From contig FJOG01000005.1 in the NCBI GenBank assembly GCA_900073065.1, positions 496,001 through 560,000 of the forward strand: a DNA stretch of 64,000 nt, given 5' to 3'. Under the pieces are notes generated by a model, which was not told the origin of the DNA, made no database searches, and saw nothing but the letters and a program-made list of their open reading frames with translations. Position numbers and translations under genes: made by a program. The stretch's first letter is position 1; each line of letters begins with the position of its first letter. This document shows positions 1 to 10,443 of this stretch, one piece after another. This stretch comes from Phialocephala subalpina (lineage: Eukaryota; Ascomycota; Leotiomycetes; Helotiales; Mollisiaceae).

Positions 1-1935
1 CTCAGGGGTCGTCCTTGAGAGAAAGAAGGATGGCTGCTTGCGCTTTTACTGCCGGCCATTCAATCGTCGGACTCTCAAGCCTCTTGTGACGCATAGTTTG
101 CTGTTCTTGGGTCTTGGAGCCATGAATGGGATGATGATGTCTTGCTGAGTCGGCTTCTTATGTCCATTCTGGAGGGGGGTCTTTGTTTGTGGTGTGATTC
201 GCCAGCGATTCGAGAAGTAGTGATTCGATTTGATTTGATTTGATTTGATCTGATCTGATCTACTTCGTATTGCTTGCGGCATCCAACAACCTTAAAAGTG
301 GCAGCGCAAGATGATCGTCACTTTGAGTCGTTGTCGGTGGTGGAAATATTGAATCAGGAATATGCGGAGGAGAGGGGAATGAGGGACTGAATCTGGTTTA
401 GGAAAGCTCGGGGCAGGGAATGGCCAGACGGAGCCATTGTTCAGCCTGACCGCCTGTGAGCTCAGACGCATGTGGAGACATCTCACTCGAACGAGCTGTT
501 CAGAGACGACGACGAGGACACTCAGATGCAGGTGAATGCATGATGCAGCTGTCAAAAAGAAATCAAATTGACTCGATCACAAGAAAGGGGTCGACGCTGG
601 ACAAAGCTCCAGGTCACATCAAGCTTAATTACGGAGTATATGCAGAGCTCACGCAGGTACGAAAGACAGTCGAGTCGCTCGGATAGACAATCTGGTCGTT
701 CGGATAGATACCTCTACTTAAGATCGCTGGCAGAAAATACGGCCCTGGGGCTGACCTGATGAAGTTGGAGGAAGGTCCTGTACAGTACGTAACCTTACCA
801 ACTTCCAAGTCGAGCCAAACCACTCGTCGTGCCTCCTTCTTGCCTTCTTGATACATGATACATGATACATAGCCAGCCCGCTACTCGGCCAAGCTCTCCC
901 ACCAGCTCCTTCTCTCCCGCCTCTCTTGACCTATGTAAATTCAATGTACTGTACTGTACTGTAAATTCACATGCAGTAGCGACGACGATATCGTCAAAGC
1001 AGAACCCAAACAGAGGCTCCGAGTCCTAACATTCTGCCCCCGACACTCTTCTATCACTTTTACTCGCCACACCGTTCAGGCACAATTAAACATTTTCCAT
1101 CTGATCTTCAGCCCTCGCTGACTACTGCATACGAGTGCAGGTTCCATCTGGCGGCCTGCAAACCCGGCTCGTCGCTCGAATGCCTTGATATTGAACGACG
1201 CCGTTCATCCACTATGTGCCACTTCCCACCACACTACGATAAAAACCGCCGTGCTTGAGATAATAATCCTGGGGCCAGAAACTGTGCGTTTGTCGGGACC
1301 CGCTACAATCCCTGGTCCTTTTCTGCTGTACTCCTTCTCATGTTCAACCACGAAGATTCGAAATTTCCAGCAGTGATCGTGTGCCTCAACGACCGTCCTT
1401 CGGCTTCCTGAGTACAGCTTGCATATTTTCGAATAATAACACCAGCTTTTGTGTCTTGCATTACCGGCCCACCGAGGATATTTCTGGACAGGGACGGGTC
1501 AACGCAAGCTGGACGTTTTGCGCTTACCTGTTGACTTGAAGCCCCCGCGCTGTTGCACTGGCCGTTATCTTCACTGGTAGTCCAAATCGATCCTCTGCCT
1601 CCTGATGCTGACCACTGACTCTATCGAACTCTAGGAATCGTACACAAAGTTCAACGAATTTAAGCTTGGCATGCTGTGAACATTTTCTGTGCCTCGGACC
1701 CCACAACCAAATTCCCCGAGCTCCCTCATTCCTCACTCGTCAACGCCAGACTTACATGATATACGATTCGAAGACAATTGCTGGATCGAGCTTTGACATT
1801 GGGAGACTGCGAAGGCGGTTGTGGATATTGGCCAGAGACCCGAGGAAACAAATACAAAGGAAGGCTCTACACTAGCAATTGTGCAGGCAACAGTCCCGCC
1901 TTGGGCCTCTGCCGTACAATAGCTAGTCAACTGCT
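1..1935. other. Intergenic region upstream of the PHD-finger gene
   Basis: I see no convincing gene here. Short open frames occur on both strands, but none looks like protein sequence. The region holds simple repeats: GATTT/GATCT pentamers at 227-261, a GATACAT triplication near 848-870 and a GTACT run near 943-962. The part next to 1936 is probably the promoter and 5' UTR of the PHD-finger gene. The first few hundred bases could belong to a gene lying left of the window, but nothing decides this. Confidence 0.5.
227..261. repeat. Pentanucleotide microsatellite (GATTT/GATCT)n
   Basis: There are seven consecutive 5-bp units, four GATTT followed by three GATCT, in noncoding sequence. Confidence 0.85.
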
Positions 1936-4506
1936 ATGAGTTGGGATCAACAGGCATACAGGTATGGCATGAGTCTTCAACCCGAGCGTAGACATTCAGG
2001 CTAATCGCTTTTCGAAGCTTTGGGACTCCAAACGCTCAACCCCCAACACCGACGAAGACCCCGACATCAGCTCAGTTTTCCAGCCCAGTTTTCCAAACGC
2101 CAAGGAATAACTCGAGTTTTGAGGAGCGTGGTGGGCACACACCTTTTTACGCAGAAGAAATATCGGTGCGTAGGACTTCACTTGCTTTCACCCCTTGGCA
2201 GAAATATGGTTGTGCGGCTCAACCAGGAACATTCAGATTCTCAGGATATCTGACGTTGTCTGGCTCTACCACAGACCACCACAATAGAAGAATGTCAGAG
2301 TCAACATCGGGCAATCACGCTGACTAGAGCAGGTCTTCAATTCTACCCCTGGTCGACTCATCAATTCTCACCACTTTATTGAAGCCTCTACGCCCAGACC
2401 CTCTACGGCTTCCGCTCAGAATCGCCGAAATTCCACAGTTGGGGATATTGCAGCTGAACTCTCAACTCATGTTCATCATTTCTCACCAAACCCTAGCCTT
2501 CAGCTTCCTCCGGTTGATCCTTCCAACCAGCTTCCGTCATCCCCAGAACCATATTCCAGTTCACAAAGCCGCTTCGATGACCAGTCGCCCACTAAGGTGA
2601 CACCCAGGAAGCCGAAAAAACGTTTGGAGGAAGCTTTCAGCGCTCAAACTGCAACGCCTCCAGCATCCCAATCTAAAGGAACGAGGAAATTAGCCCCCAA
2701 GATCTCAACAGAAGCTATGCAGAATGATCCTCAAGATGGCCACTATGGCAACTCGCAGACACCGACCCATCATTCCAACCTTATGCCCTTCCCCTCCAGC
2801 TCAGGAGACTTCTTCAGTTATCCCATGTCGGCCCCAGCGACTGCACCTGTTTTTAGCAACACCAAACCGTTTTGGGATCCAGATGCAAGCATGAGTGGTA
2901 TGGACCTGGACTTCAACCCGGACGATACAAGCATGTTTAATATGAGCTCTCATAAGATAAGCAATTCTTTCGATTGGGGAAGGAACAATCAGATGTTCCA
3001 AGAAACTTTGAACGCACAACCGTCCCAAACTCAGAGTACACCAACTCAAAGCAAACCACAGTCCAAACGCCAACGCCCACTAGCTCCGAAATTACCCATA
3101 ACGACAACTGAAATGTCTACCTCTCTACCCCCCTTCGAGTTCAACAATACTTCCGCGTCAGAAGATCCTTTCTCTGCCGTCTCAATGAGTGGAGTAGATC
3201 CCGGATTGCTATTTGGAGGCACTACCTCCATGACCATGCCTTCAGAGTTTGCAGATGTTCCTCTACCAGCGCCACGACCTGTCACCAGCCATACTGAGCT
3301 CAGACCGTATCAACATCAGCTTCGAGAATCGAAGCGGGATATGGAAGAACTTCAGCGATCTCGTAGTTCGAGAGAAGGCAGCAAAGCGAGGCGCATAGAA
3401 AGGGGTACCGTTAGTTCTCCTGTCAAGGGCTCAGCACGCCCAGGACTTCAGAGAAGTATCAGTGATAGCCGTGGTAGACGGACACAAGGTAATCCCTTCA
3501 CAACAAATTCGCATCAGCCTCAACTAAGTTCGGATCAAGATCGTGTTGTTTCTCGTGGTGGCCGGATATCTCCTGTTAAGCAGCAACGTGCAAGTGGCCT
3601 CACATCGATCCCTGAGATGCCAACACCCCGAGTTCGAACAGAATTGAAATTCACTATTGATGCCAATGGAAGGGCAAGAACGGAAACCGTCGTCGTTGAA
3701 GATGAGCCAAGGACAACTAGAGGAGGGCCATCTGCTTCCCGCGAGGACTGGGATTCCTCCCATTATGAGTCGTCATCAGATGACGAGCCAATTATAGTCC
3801 CAAGCCGAAATACCTCGTTCTCGCTCCCCCAACCAAGCAAGCCACCAAAGCCGAGCAGACCAGAGTCTTCAAGTCGTGCCTTGGACATGAGACGCCATAG
3901 TGCTAGTGGTTACAGCCAATCTGAATCTTCGAGCCAACGGTCCTATGGTCGAGATAGTTATGAGAGTGAAGCCGAGACTGTAATGGATGGCGAGGATGGC
4001 TCAGGAGATGCCACACGAGAGCTGCGAAAGGTCATGGAAGATCGCAAAAAGAGCCAACTGAAATCACGAAATCCTCGTCACCATCATTATGGGTTAGACT
4101 CGACGCCTCGAGGGAACACCCATTACGGCAACTATAACTCCTCAGCCAACCTATCCCCAACCACTCTGACGGATCCCACAACAACTCCTTCCAGCACTAG
4201 AAGTGGGACTACCAGATGTGTGTGCAATAACCCCGATAGTGAAGGTTTCATGATCCAATGGTAAGTTTTACAAAATTCCGTGAGAGTAAAGACTGATCGT
4301 GGTATAGCGAGGCCTGTGAAAATTGGCTTCACGCTGAATGCGTGGGCATTGATCGTCGAAGCCTTCCACCAGTATACGTTTGCGCCTTCTGTGCCCAAAC
4401 TCCGAATATGAGAGGAGGTCGAATTCGAGAAACCAACAAGGCAAATACGCACTCTCGTATAAGTTCCTCCCCTCTCGCGCACAAGTCCTTCAAGTCATTC
4501 CGATGA
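1936..4506 (+). CDS. PHD-finger protein, probable chromatin reader
   Basis: Four exons: 1936-1961, 2000-2165, 2333-4260 and 4308-4506, giving 772 residues. The start is the ATG opening MSWDQQAYR; introns are GT-AG. Most of the protein is low-complexity and rich in Ser, Pro and Arg, as in a disordered nuclear protein. The only clear domain is a C-terminal PHD finger split by the last intron, beginning CVCNNPDSEGF before it and continuing CEACENWLHAEC, then CAFC, after it. That order gives the C4-H-C3 zinc ligands, with the aromatic residue expected in a histone-tail pocket. PHD fingers of this kind bind unmodified or methylated H3K4; which one applies here cannot be read. A basic tail of about 35 residues follows. 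The N-terminal part resembles a conserved fungal PHD family from memory. The specific complex is unknown. Confidence 0.85.
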
Positions 4507-5199
4507 AGGCACTACCAACATTCCGACTCCTGTGAAGCAAATTAGTGTTCATTCAGGATATGGCCTCCAACACCACCATACACATCTATTACGTTAATCA
4601 CGACACCAAAATCATGCACCCCCATTCGGTAATCTCACTCGATTTTCTTTAATCCTCGGAGGCATTGATGGGATGATATCACGAAGTATCACATATTGCA
4701 TTACACAGAGATTTCCTTTGTTTTTGATACCCTTCTTGTGTAGACATAGTGAACATGATGCATAGCGTTGCATCTCGTCAAGCAATCGCAGGCGAATTGG
4801 GAAAGAGTACGTGTGGGCATAATCTGTATAGCAAAGCCATAAATTATTACCGCCTTATCAAAAGTTCCTGATCCTCATGTTGTGTGAGTTGTACAACAAT
4901 AGCGGGGTATTTTACCCCACCTTGAATGTTTGGTTCCACCAGGGACATCAACTCGGTCAAAATTTCTGGTATAGAGACGACATTGAGGCCCAAGTGATGT
5001 CTGTAATCATTCTGAGATATTCTCAATTAGTGAAACCATCAGCATATCTGAGCACTCGGCATTCAACAGCCGATTCAGCGTCATCTCACTGCCCGAGCCG
5101 ACATCGGCGTGCGGGGCAACAAAAGAAGCTTCACTGAAAGCTCGCGTGCATTTCGCACACAACACACTCCATACACTCAACACCTACAACAGACTCAAG
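4507..5199. other. Intergenic region: PHD gene 3' flank and LEU2 promoter
   Basis: I see no gene. The left part is AT-rich and fits the 3' UTR of the PHD gene. The right part is the LEU2 promoter, with a Leu3-type site at 5098-5107 and a CA-rich leader directly before the ATG at 5200. Confidence 0.6.
5098..5107. promoter_or_regulatory. Candidate Leu3 binding site
   Basis: The sequence CCGACATCGG consists of two everted CGG half-sites separated by four bases, the layout bound by the Zn2Cys6 factor Leu3 (CCG-N4-CGG). It lies 92 bp upstream of the LEU2 start codon. Leu3 with alpha-isopropylmalate activates leucine pathway genes in yeast, so the placement fits. The match is to the core only; binding is inferred. 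Confidence 0.55.
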
Positions 5200-6536
5200 A
5201 TGACAACTCACAATATCGTAGTCTTCGGAGGAGACCATTGCGGTCCAGAGGTAAGTCACATCAAAACCCAATGGCTAAGGGCTGCCAAGCTGACAAACGA
5301 ATAGGTTGTAGCGGAAGCTGTCAAGGTACAGCTCACCTTTCCTCTCCTCCTCGCGGAAGTAAGCACACCTCAATTGAATATCCTATTAACTTTATCTAGA
5401 TCCTCAAAATCATCGAAGCAGAGCGACCCAGCGCCGGCAAGTTCAACTTCCAAGAACATCTCCTTGGCGGGGCAAGTCTCCCCACCTTCCACAAAGTCCC
5501 AAGCTGACAAGGTCAATCAGTGCTCAATCGACGCAACCGGCGAACCTCTCACCACCAAAGCCCTCGAAGCCGCCAAAGCCGCAGACGCCGTCCTCCTCGG
5601 TGCAATCGGCGGCCCAAAATGGGGAACCGGCAAGATACGCCCCGAACAAGGAATCCTCGCCCTCCGCAAACAAATGGGCACATACGGCAACTTGCGGCCC
5701 TGCAACTTCGCTTCCGAGAGCTTGGTCGAGATCTCACCGTTGAAAGCGGAGGTTTGTAGGGGGACGAATTTCAATATTATAAGGGAGTTGACAGGTGGGA
5801 TTTATTTTGGGGAGAGGAAGGAGGATGATGGGGATGGGACGGCTTGGGATACGGAGCCTTATAGTAGGCCTGAGATTGAACGGGTTACGAGACTTGCTGC
5901 TCATTTGGCGCTTGCTGAGGATCCGCCGTTGCCGGTTTGGAGTTTGGATAAGGCGAATGTGTTGGCGACGAGTAGGTTGTGGAGGAAGGTTGTTACGGAG
6001 GTGATGGAGAAGGAGTTTCCGCAGTTGAAGATTGGGCATCATCTCATTGATTCGGCGGCTATGCTTATGGTTAAGAATCCGAGGGCGTTGAACGGGATTG
6101 TCGTTACGAGTAATTTGTTTGGGGATATTATAAGCGATGAGGCAAGCGTTATTCCGGGTTCTATTGGGCTCTTACCTTCTGCTAGTTTGAGTGGGGTTCC
6201 AGATGGGAAGAGTAGGTGTAATGGTATTTATGAGCCGATTCATGGTAAATTGTTTCTATTTCTGAGCTGATGGGTGAGAGCTGATGAGAAGCAGGTTCTG
6301 CACCCGATATCTCAGGTCAAGGAATAGTCAACCCGGTCGGCACGATTCTCTCAGTCGCCATGATGCTCCAGTACTCTCTTCACCTCCCCGCCGAATCAAA
6401 AGCCGTCGAGGAAGCTGTCCGAAGAGTCATCGAAGCTGGGATCAGAACAAAGGATATTGGAGGAACATCAAGCACCATTGAGGTTGGTGATGCAGTCGCT
6501 GCTGAGCTCAAGAAGGTTCTCAAGGAACTCAAGTAG
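5200..6536 (+). CDS. LEU2: 3-isopropylmalate dehydrogenase
   Basis: Leucine biosynthesis: NAD-dependent oxidative decarboxylation of 3-isopropylmalate to 2-oxoisocaproate. Five exons (5200-5250, 5305-5325, 5400-5471, 5521-6244, 6295-6536) give 369 residues, the family's normal length. The N-terminus is [17 protein letters not shown], matching the nucleotide-fold start of the family. Visible family motifs are [11 protein letters not shown], the arginine-bearing [12 protein letters not shown], the lysine segment [14 protein letters not shown], the metal-binding [12 protein letters not shown], and YEPIHGSAPDI in the NAD-binding region, split by the last intron. Exon 2 encodes only seven residues. 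Intron 3 (5472-5520) starts GCAAGT, so it is a GC-AG intron; the family sequence fixes this junction between LLGG and CSIDATG. Third-position base usage changes sharply near 5750 within exon 4. Expression is probably under Leu3 control. Confidence 0.96.
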
Positions 6537-7238
6537 ACTTTGGATGAAAACAATGCTCGAGTTTCTTGAAGGAGAGATTTCGGACGAAAAGCAGAGCTAG
6601 AGCAAGATATATCGGGTAGCTATTTTGAGCTTTGAAAAGTTGAGGGGGCTGGGAGCGTTGAGCTTATATTCTCGGAAATCACCAGAATCTGAAGACCTTG
6701 CATGGATTTGCTGATAAAATACATACTCTCATGAGCTAAGAATTGACGCCATTTTTCGCCTTCTTTGTATTTTCTACGATGTCGTATGCTCTTTTCAGTC
6801 GTCATTGTCAAATCTGGGGTGCATAAGTCTTGTGCTAGGCGCGGCTTTCCCGCTTTCACTTTTGGTGGTGAACACATGTTTGTTCTACAAATAGGACATG
6901 TCGTCAACTCCAGCCCTATACTTTCCTTTATCGTTCTAAGCTCCTCTGTACTATGACTTGATAAAACTGAACCGCTTCGCTGACTGCTGTCAAAAGTTTG
7001 GTGAATCAAAAAGTGCGGCTCAAAAGTGTCATTGGACCCCTATTGACCTCATTTTTGTCAGACCATTAGACGTCATCCAAGTGGTCAGAATAAAAATTTT
7101 TTGATTCGTGGTAACTCGTTCGTCATCAGACCTTGTATAATAGTATATGATCTCTTCTGCTCGATTCAGTCACTTTCTGAAGCCTTTCAATCTTTCGCAC
7201 ACTCATTCAAGGTATCTCGGTCACGGACAATTACATAC
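6537..7238. other. Intergenic region with one doubtful minus-strand ORF
   Basis: This holds the LEU2 3' flank and the presumed promoter of the gene at 7239. Apart from the doubtful ORF at 6620-7009 nothing is recognisable. Confidence 0.5.
6620..7009 (-). CDS. Doubtful small ORF with a CPICRTNMC motif
   Basis: A 129-residue ATG-initiated frame tail-to-tail with LEU2. It contains CPIC-x3-MC, half of a zinc-knuckle or RING-like layout, but no matching second ligand cluster, so a zinc fold is not supported. The composition is mixed and protein-like, with a basic stretch in the middle. No homologue comes to mind. It may be a small orphan gene or chance; expression data would be needed. Confidence 0.25.
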   Translation of the reverse strand: MIHQTFDSSQRSGSVLSSHSTEELRTIKESIGLELTTCPICRTNMCSPPKVKAGKPRLAQDLCTPDLTMTTEKSIRHRRKYKEGEKWRQFLAHESMYFISKSMQGLQILVISENISSTLPAPSTFQSSK

Positions 7239-7934
7239 ATGTATTCTCCCACGAGTCTAAAGCAACAACCTTTCTCTACCGACTCAAAGCTCGTCAAGCA
7301 ACGAGCCGCGAAGTCCCATACCCTCTCCAAGCAGATCTCTCAACCTTCCGCCATGGACTGGGAAGCCGGATCTTACTACGAGCCCAAAACTTGGGACTTC
7401 GCTTACTCCACCGGTCGTGCTCCTCCCTCCTCAACACCACATCTTCAAGTAGTTGATCAGCCTCGTTTCTGTCCCCCTGCTACGCCTATCGAGGACGAAT
7501 ATCCAACTCCAAGTTCTACTCGCAAACCTTCCGCCACTTCTTCCGCCACTTCTTCCGCCACTTCTTCCGAATCTTCATCCACTTCTACATCATCTTCCTC
7601 AAACGCAACACAAACCCTCGCAACACCACCCGAGACTCCCAAATCCCCCACCACCTTCCTCAAAAAATTCACAGAAGCAAACGCAGGTCTAGATTCCATG
7701 CCAACCTGGGCTCGCTCTCTCCCAAAAGAGGTATTTGCCGGCGGCAGCTTAAGGGATAGGATTGTACTATTCCCCACGAATTCTACGCCGAGGAGTGCGG
7801 TTGAGGATGAACTCAAGGTTACGAGTGGAGGCGTCTTCAAGAGGAGAATGAAGGGGATCAACAGGCCTGGACATCCTACTCTCAAGCTTGGAGATTGCGA
7901 GAGGGATGATTACAGGGGTAATTTGGAGGGTTGA
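7239..7934 (+). CDS. Hypothetical Ser/Thr-rich protein
   Basis: Single exon of 231 residues from the ATG at 7239. The ATG at 7353 opens MDWEAGSYYEPKTW and has a better initiation context (CCGCCATGG), so a 193-residue product is equally possible. The N-terminal part is Tyr/Trp/Pro-rich (PKTWDFAYSTGRAPPSS), followed by a Ser/Thr tract built partly from three 12-bp repeats. The C-terminal 80 residues look globular or conserved, ending in a basic KRRMKGINRPGHPTLKLGD segment. There is no signal peptide or membrane helix. I do not recognise the family. Confidence 0.65.
   Translation: MYSPTSLKQQPFSTDSKLVKQRAAKSHTLSKQISQPSAMDWEAGSYYEPKTWDFAYSTGRAPPSSTPHLQVVDQPRFCPPATPIEDEYPTPSSTRKPSATSSATSSATSSESSSTSTSSSSNATQTLATPPETPKSPTTFLKKFTEANAGLDSMPTWARSLPKEVFAGGSLRDRIVLFPTNSTPRSAVEDELKVTSGGVFKRRMKGINRPGHPTLKLGDCERDDYRGNLEG
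7531..7566 (+). repeat. 12-bp tandem repeat, three copies, in a coding region
   Basis: Three perfect copies of a 12-bp unit (CCGCCACTTCTT) encode the repeated SATS tract of the hypothetical protein. Because the unit is a multiple of three, length changes stay in frame. Confidence 0.9.
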
Positions 7935-8731
7935 TGGAGAAGGGATGGACGAGCGAATTTTGGAAGGGAGGAAGGGAAAACGTTATACTGGTGAATTTGG
8001 CCATGAGTTGAGACAGGGCAAGCGTGGCTACTTGATGTACCGGTGGATGCGGTTGTCTAAGTGAGTATCAAGTCGATTCGCGCGCCTTGACATGTGCAGA
8101 AGAACCAAGAACCGCGAATAGAGGAAAGGAGAGATTGAGGAAATTTTCGTTGATCGCGATCGATGAGAGACGGTAGAAATATCGAGGGAGAAAGGCGTGG
8201 TGTTTGGGAAAGAAAATATGCTTGGGAGATAGGCAGGTTATTATGGCATAGTAATTGCATGGAGCGCAACGGAGTTTACTGTCAGCATTCCTTTCTTGTA
8301 GCATAGATTTCATGCATTGCAAGATTGCTTCGTGAATACTCTTGTGGTGGGAATCTTTGTGAGCAAAAAGACAACTGTGATAAGCGAGCAAACGAGTTGC
8401 AAGGAAATGACCAGTGTGGAAAGTAGGCACTTGAATCCGCCTTCCAAAAGTAGATAACGCAATGGTACTTGAACACAAGCAGGAAAATTATTCCCATCCC
8501 AAGCGGTTTCTACAGGAGCAAGTCAAGGCGATCGTAGCCCGCTTACTGTACGTTCTCACGTCAGCACTTAATCTAGCGATTACTCAACCATTAATTGAAA
8601 CAATGAAACCTACTTACTTGAATGTAAAAAGCCAAAAGTATATCGTCTTTCTTGGCCAAGTCCCATCTTTTCATACAAAAACCAAAAGTCTTCCGTTCAT
8701 CTACACTTTTGCGTTGAATCGAGGACTCAAA
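7935..8731. other. Intergenic region upstream of the RidA gene
   Basis: No gene is supported. A 136-residue minus-strand frame at 8068-8478 starts from a non-ATG codon and looks like chance. The last 129 bases are in frame with the RidA gene and could encode an N-terminal extension from the ATG at 8603 (see findings). Confidence 0.5.
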
Positions 8732-9229
8732 ATGGCCACCAACAACATCCAAGAAATCAGCACCACCAATGCTCCCGCCCCTCTGCCCGTCTTCAGCCAA
8801 GCCATCAAAGCCAATGGCTTCGTTTTCGTTTCTGGGAACATCGGATTGAATAAGGATACTTGGACGCTTGTTGAGGGTGGAATTCAAGCTCAGACTGTAC
8901 CTACCTCCGCTCTCCCTCCTTCTCAAATAGATCGCTGATGAGAAGCAGGATCAAACACTAAAGAATGTCAAAGCTATACTTGAAGCTTCGGGATCGAGCT
9001 TTGAGAAGATTCTGAAGTTGAATATTTATATTAAGGATTTTGGGGATTTCAAGGCGATGAATGAAACTTATTCTACTCACTTTCCTGGGCGGAAGCCAGT
9101 ATGTTTTCTTGCTCCTGCTTTTCTAAGGATGGATCACTGATTATGGTGTAGGCGAGGACCTGTGTAGGGGTAGCGGACTTGCCGTTCAATGCTATTGTTG
9201 AGATGGAATGTACTGCTCTCTGTGACTAG
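8732..9229 (+). CDS. RidA/YjgF/YER057c/UK114 family protein (2-iminobutanoate/2-iminopropanoate deaminase)
   Basis: Small trimeric enzyme that hydrolyses reactive enamine/imine products of PLP enzymes such as threonine dehydratase, protecting branched-chain amino acid synthesis. Exons 8732-8896, 8949-9098 and 9152-9229 give 130 residues, normal for the family. Motifs run in order: PVFSQAIKANGFVFVSGNIG, EGGIQAQT followed across intron 1 by DQTLKNVKAILEASGSS, then LNIYIKDFGDFKAMNETY, RKPARTCVGVADLP and the C-terminal IVEMECTAL. The substrate-binding Arg of the family is in the ARTCVGV segment. The chosen start opens MATNNIQEIS. The frame is open further upstream to an ATG at 8603, which would add 43 residues rich in Lys and hydroxyl residues with no acidic residue, as in a mitochondrial presequence. 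Yeast has separate cytosolic and mitochondrial forms (Hmf1, Mmf1). Confidence 0.92.
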
Positions 9230-9431
9230 GTGGCGATGGATACTCATTTGTTGTATTGATGTCCCAGAATCGAGGGGTCATTCTCCCGGTGTGAATGTCC
9301 GTAATGTTTTGTCCAACGCCGTTATGCGATCCCAAACTCCCATGTCCCAGATCCACCCAAACGCCATCCCAATATCCCTTCCCATGCCATCACTTCCAGA
9401 CCCCTTACCTATCCCACACCATTCCCAATAT

Positions 9432-10013
9432 TCACCTCTCCTCCTTCTTAACCGGCAGCTTCTCCACATCCCCACCCGTACGCTCTACCACCTTCTCCAC
9501 ATCATCTCTCAGTTCCGGGAATACATTACACATCTCCCCCGCCAACACATCCCTAAAACTCCCAAACGCCTCTTTCTTCCCCTTCATCAACTGATTACCC
9601 TTCCTTCCCAGCTCGACAAATTCTCGAGTGTAGATATCGGGGTTGCGACCGTTGTCTACGTATTGGATCAATTCGGGTGGGATGTGGGGTAGGTTCGCGG
9701 TTGGGTGGTTGGCGGTTCTGTGGACTTTTTGGAGGGAGCCATGGAGTGATTTTCTGGGGACGAGGTGTTAGTGGGTGGGTTTGTGGAGAGGAGGATTGAA
9801 GGTGAGGGTGGAGTTTAATACATTGAGTTCTGGAGGACGAAGTTGCTGGGGTGGCTTGGGACGATGTCGTAGTTATTGACCTGCACCATAATCTGGAAGA
9901 GGTCTTGGATGACATCTTTGAGTTGTCCTGGAATATTTTAGTACGCATCATACTACAAAGTGTCAAAACGTACCTTCAACGACGCTGTGGTCTGCCTGGC
10001 TGACTGGCGCCAT
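9432..10013 (-). CDS. MED10: Mediator complex subunit 10
   Basis: Subunit of the Mediator middle module, which bridges transcription activators and RNA polymerase II (yeast Nut2). Exons on the minus strand are 9974-10013, 9822-9927 and 9432-9753, giving 155 residues. The start MAPVSQADHSVVEGQLKDVIQDLFQIMVQVNNYD and the later PPELIQYVDNGRNPDIYTREFVELGRKGNQLMKGK are the two conserved blocks of the family. The C-terminal tail is acidic then basic (ELRDDVEKVVERTGGDVEKLPVKKEER). Both introns are GT-AG and under 70 bp. It is convergent with the RidA gene, with about 200 bp between stops. Confidence 0.93.
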
Positions 10014-10443
10014 TGCGAATGTGTGTTCGTGTATTGATGTGGAAGAGCGCAATGATGTTCGAAGAATACAGCCTTGGGGTTGAGCTGCGGATAGCGGAAG
10101 CGTCAAGTATGGCAGTTCTACCAGCCTTGCATGGAAGGCTGAACTAGGCAAGAATTCAAGTCTGCCGACATTTCTCAAAAAGAATATTCAAAGCCACAGC
10201 CTGGATTCAAGTCTCGAGAATATAGCGAAGAGTAACCAGATCCATGGCTCATCATAAAAGCCAAGCAATATCTTCATTCAGTTTCTGCTAAAAGAATTAA
10301 ACGAATGTTTGCCAGCCCAGCCCTGTTCAAGGCTGGATTGCAACAATTTGGTACCATTAGGCGGCTATAAATCCTTCTCTTTCGGCCCTGATGCTTCTCC
10401 GCCCACCTTCAACTACAACAGCGACAGAATCTCGACACTTGCC
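10014..10443. other. Divergent promoter region between MED10 and the 2EXR gene
   Basis: No ORF is supported here. It contains both 5' flanks. The frame of the 2EXR gene is open upstream for 45 codons but without an ATG in frame. Confidence 0.55.

Noticed and set aside
8068..8478. 136-residue minus-strand frame upstream of the RidA gene
   Set aside because: It begins at a non-ATG codon, is Cys/His/Ser-rich without pattern, and resembles AT-rich noncoding sequence.
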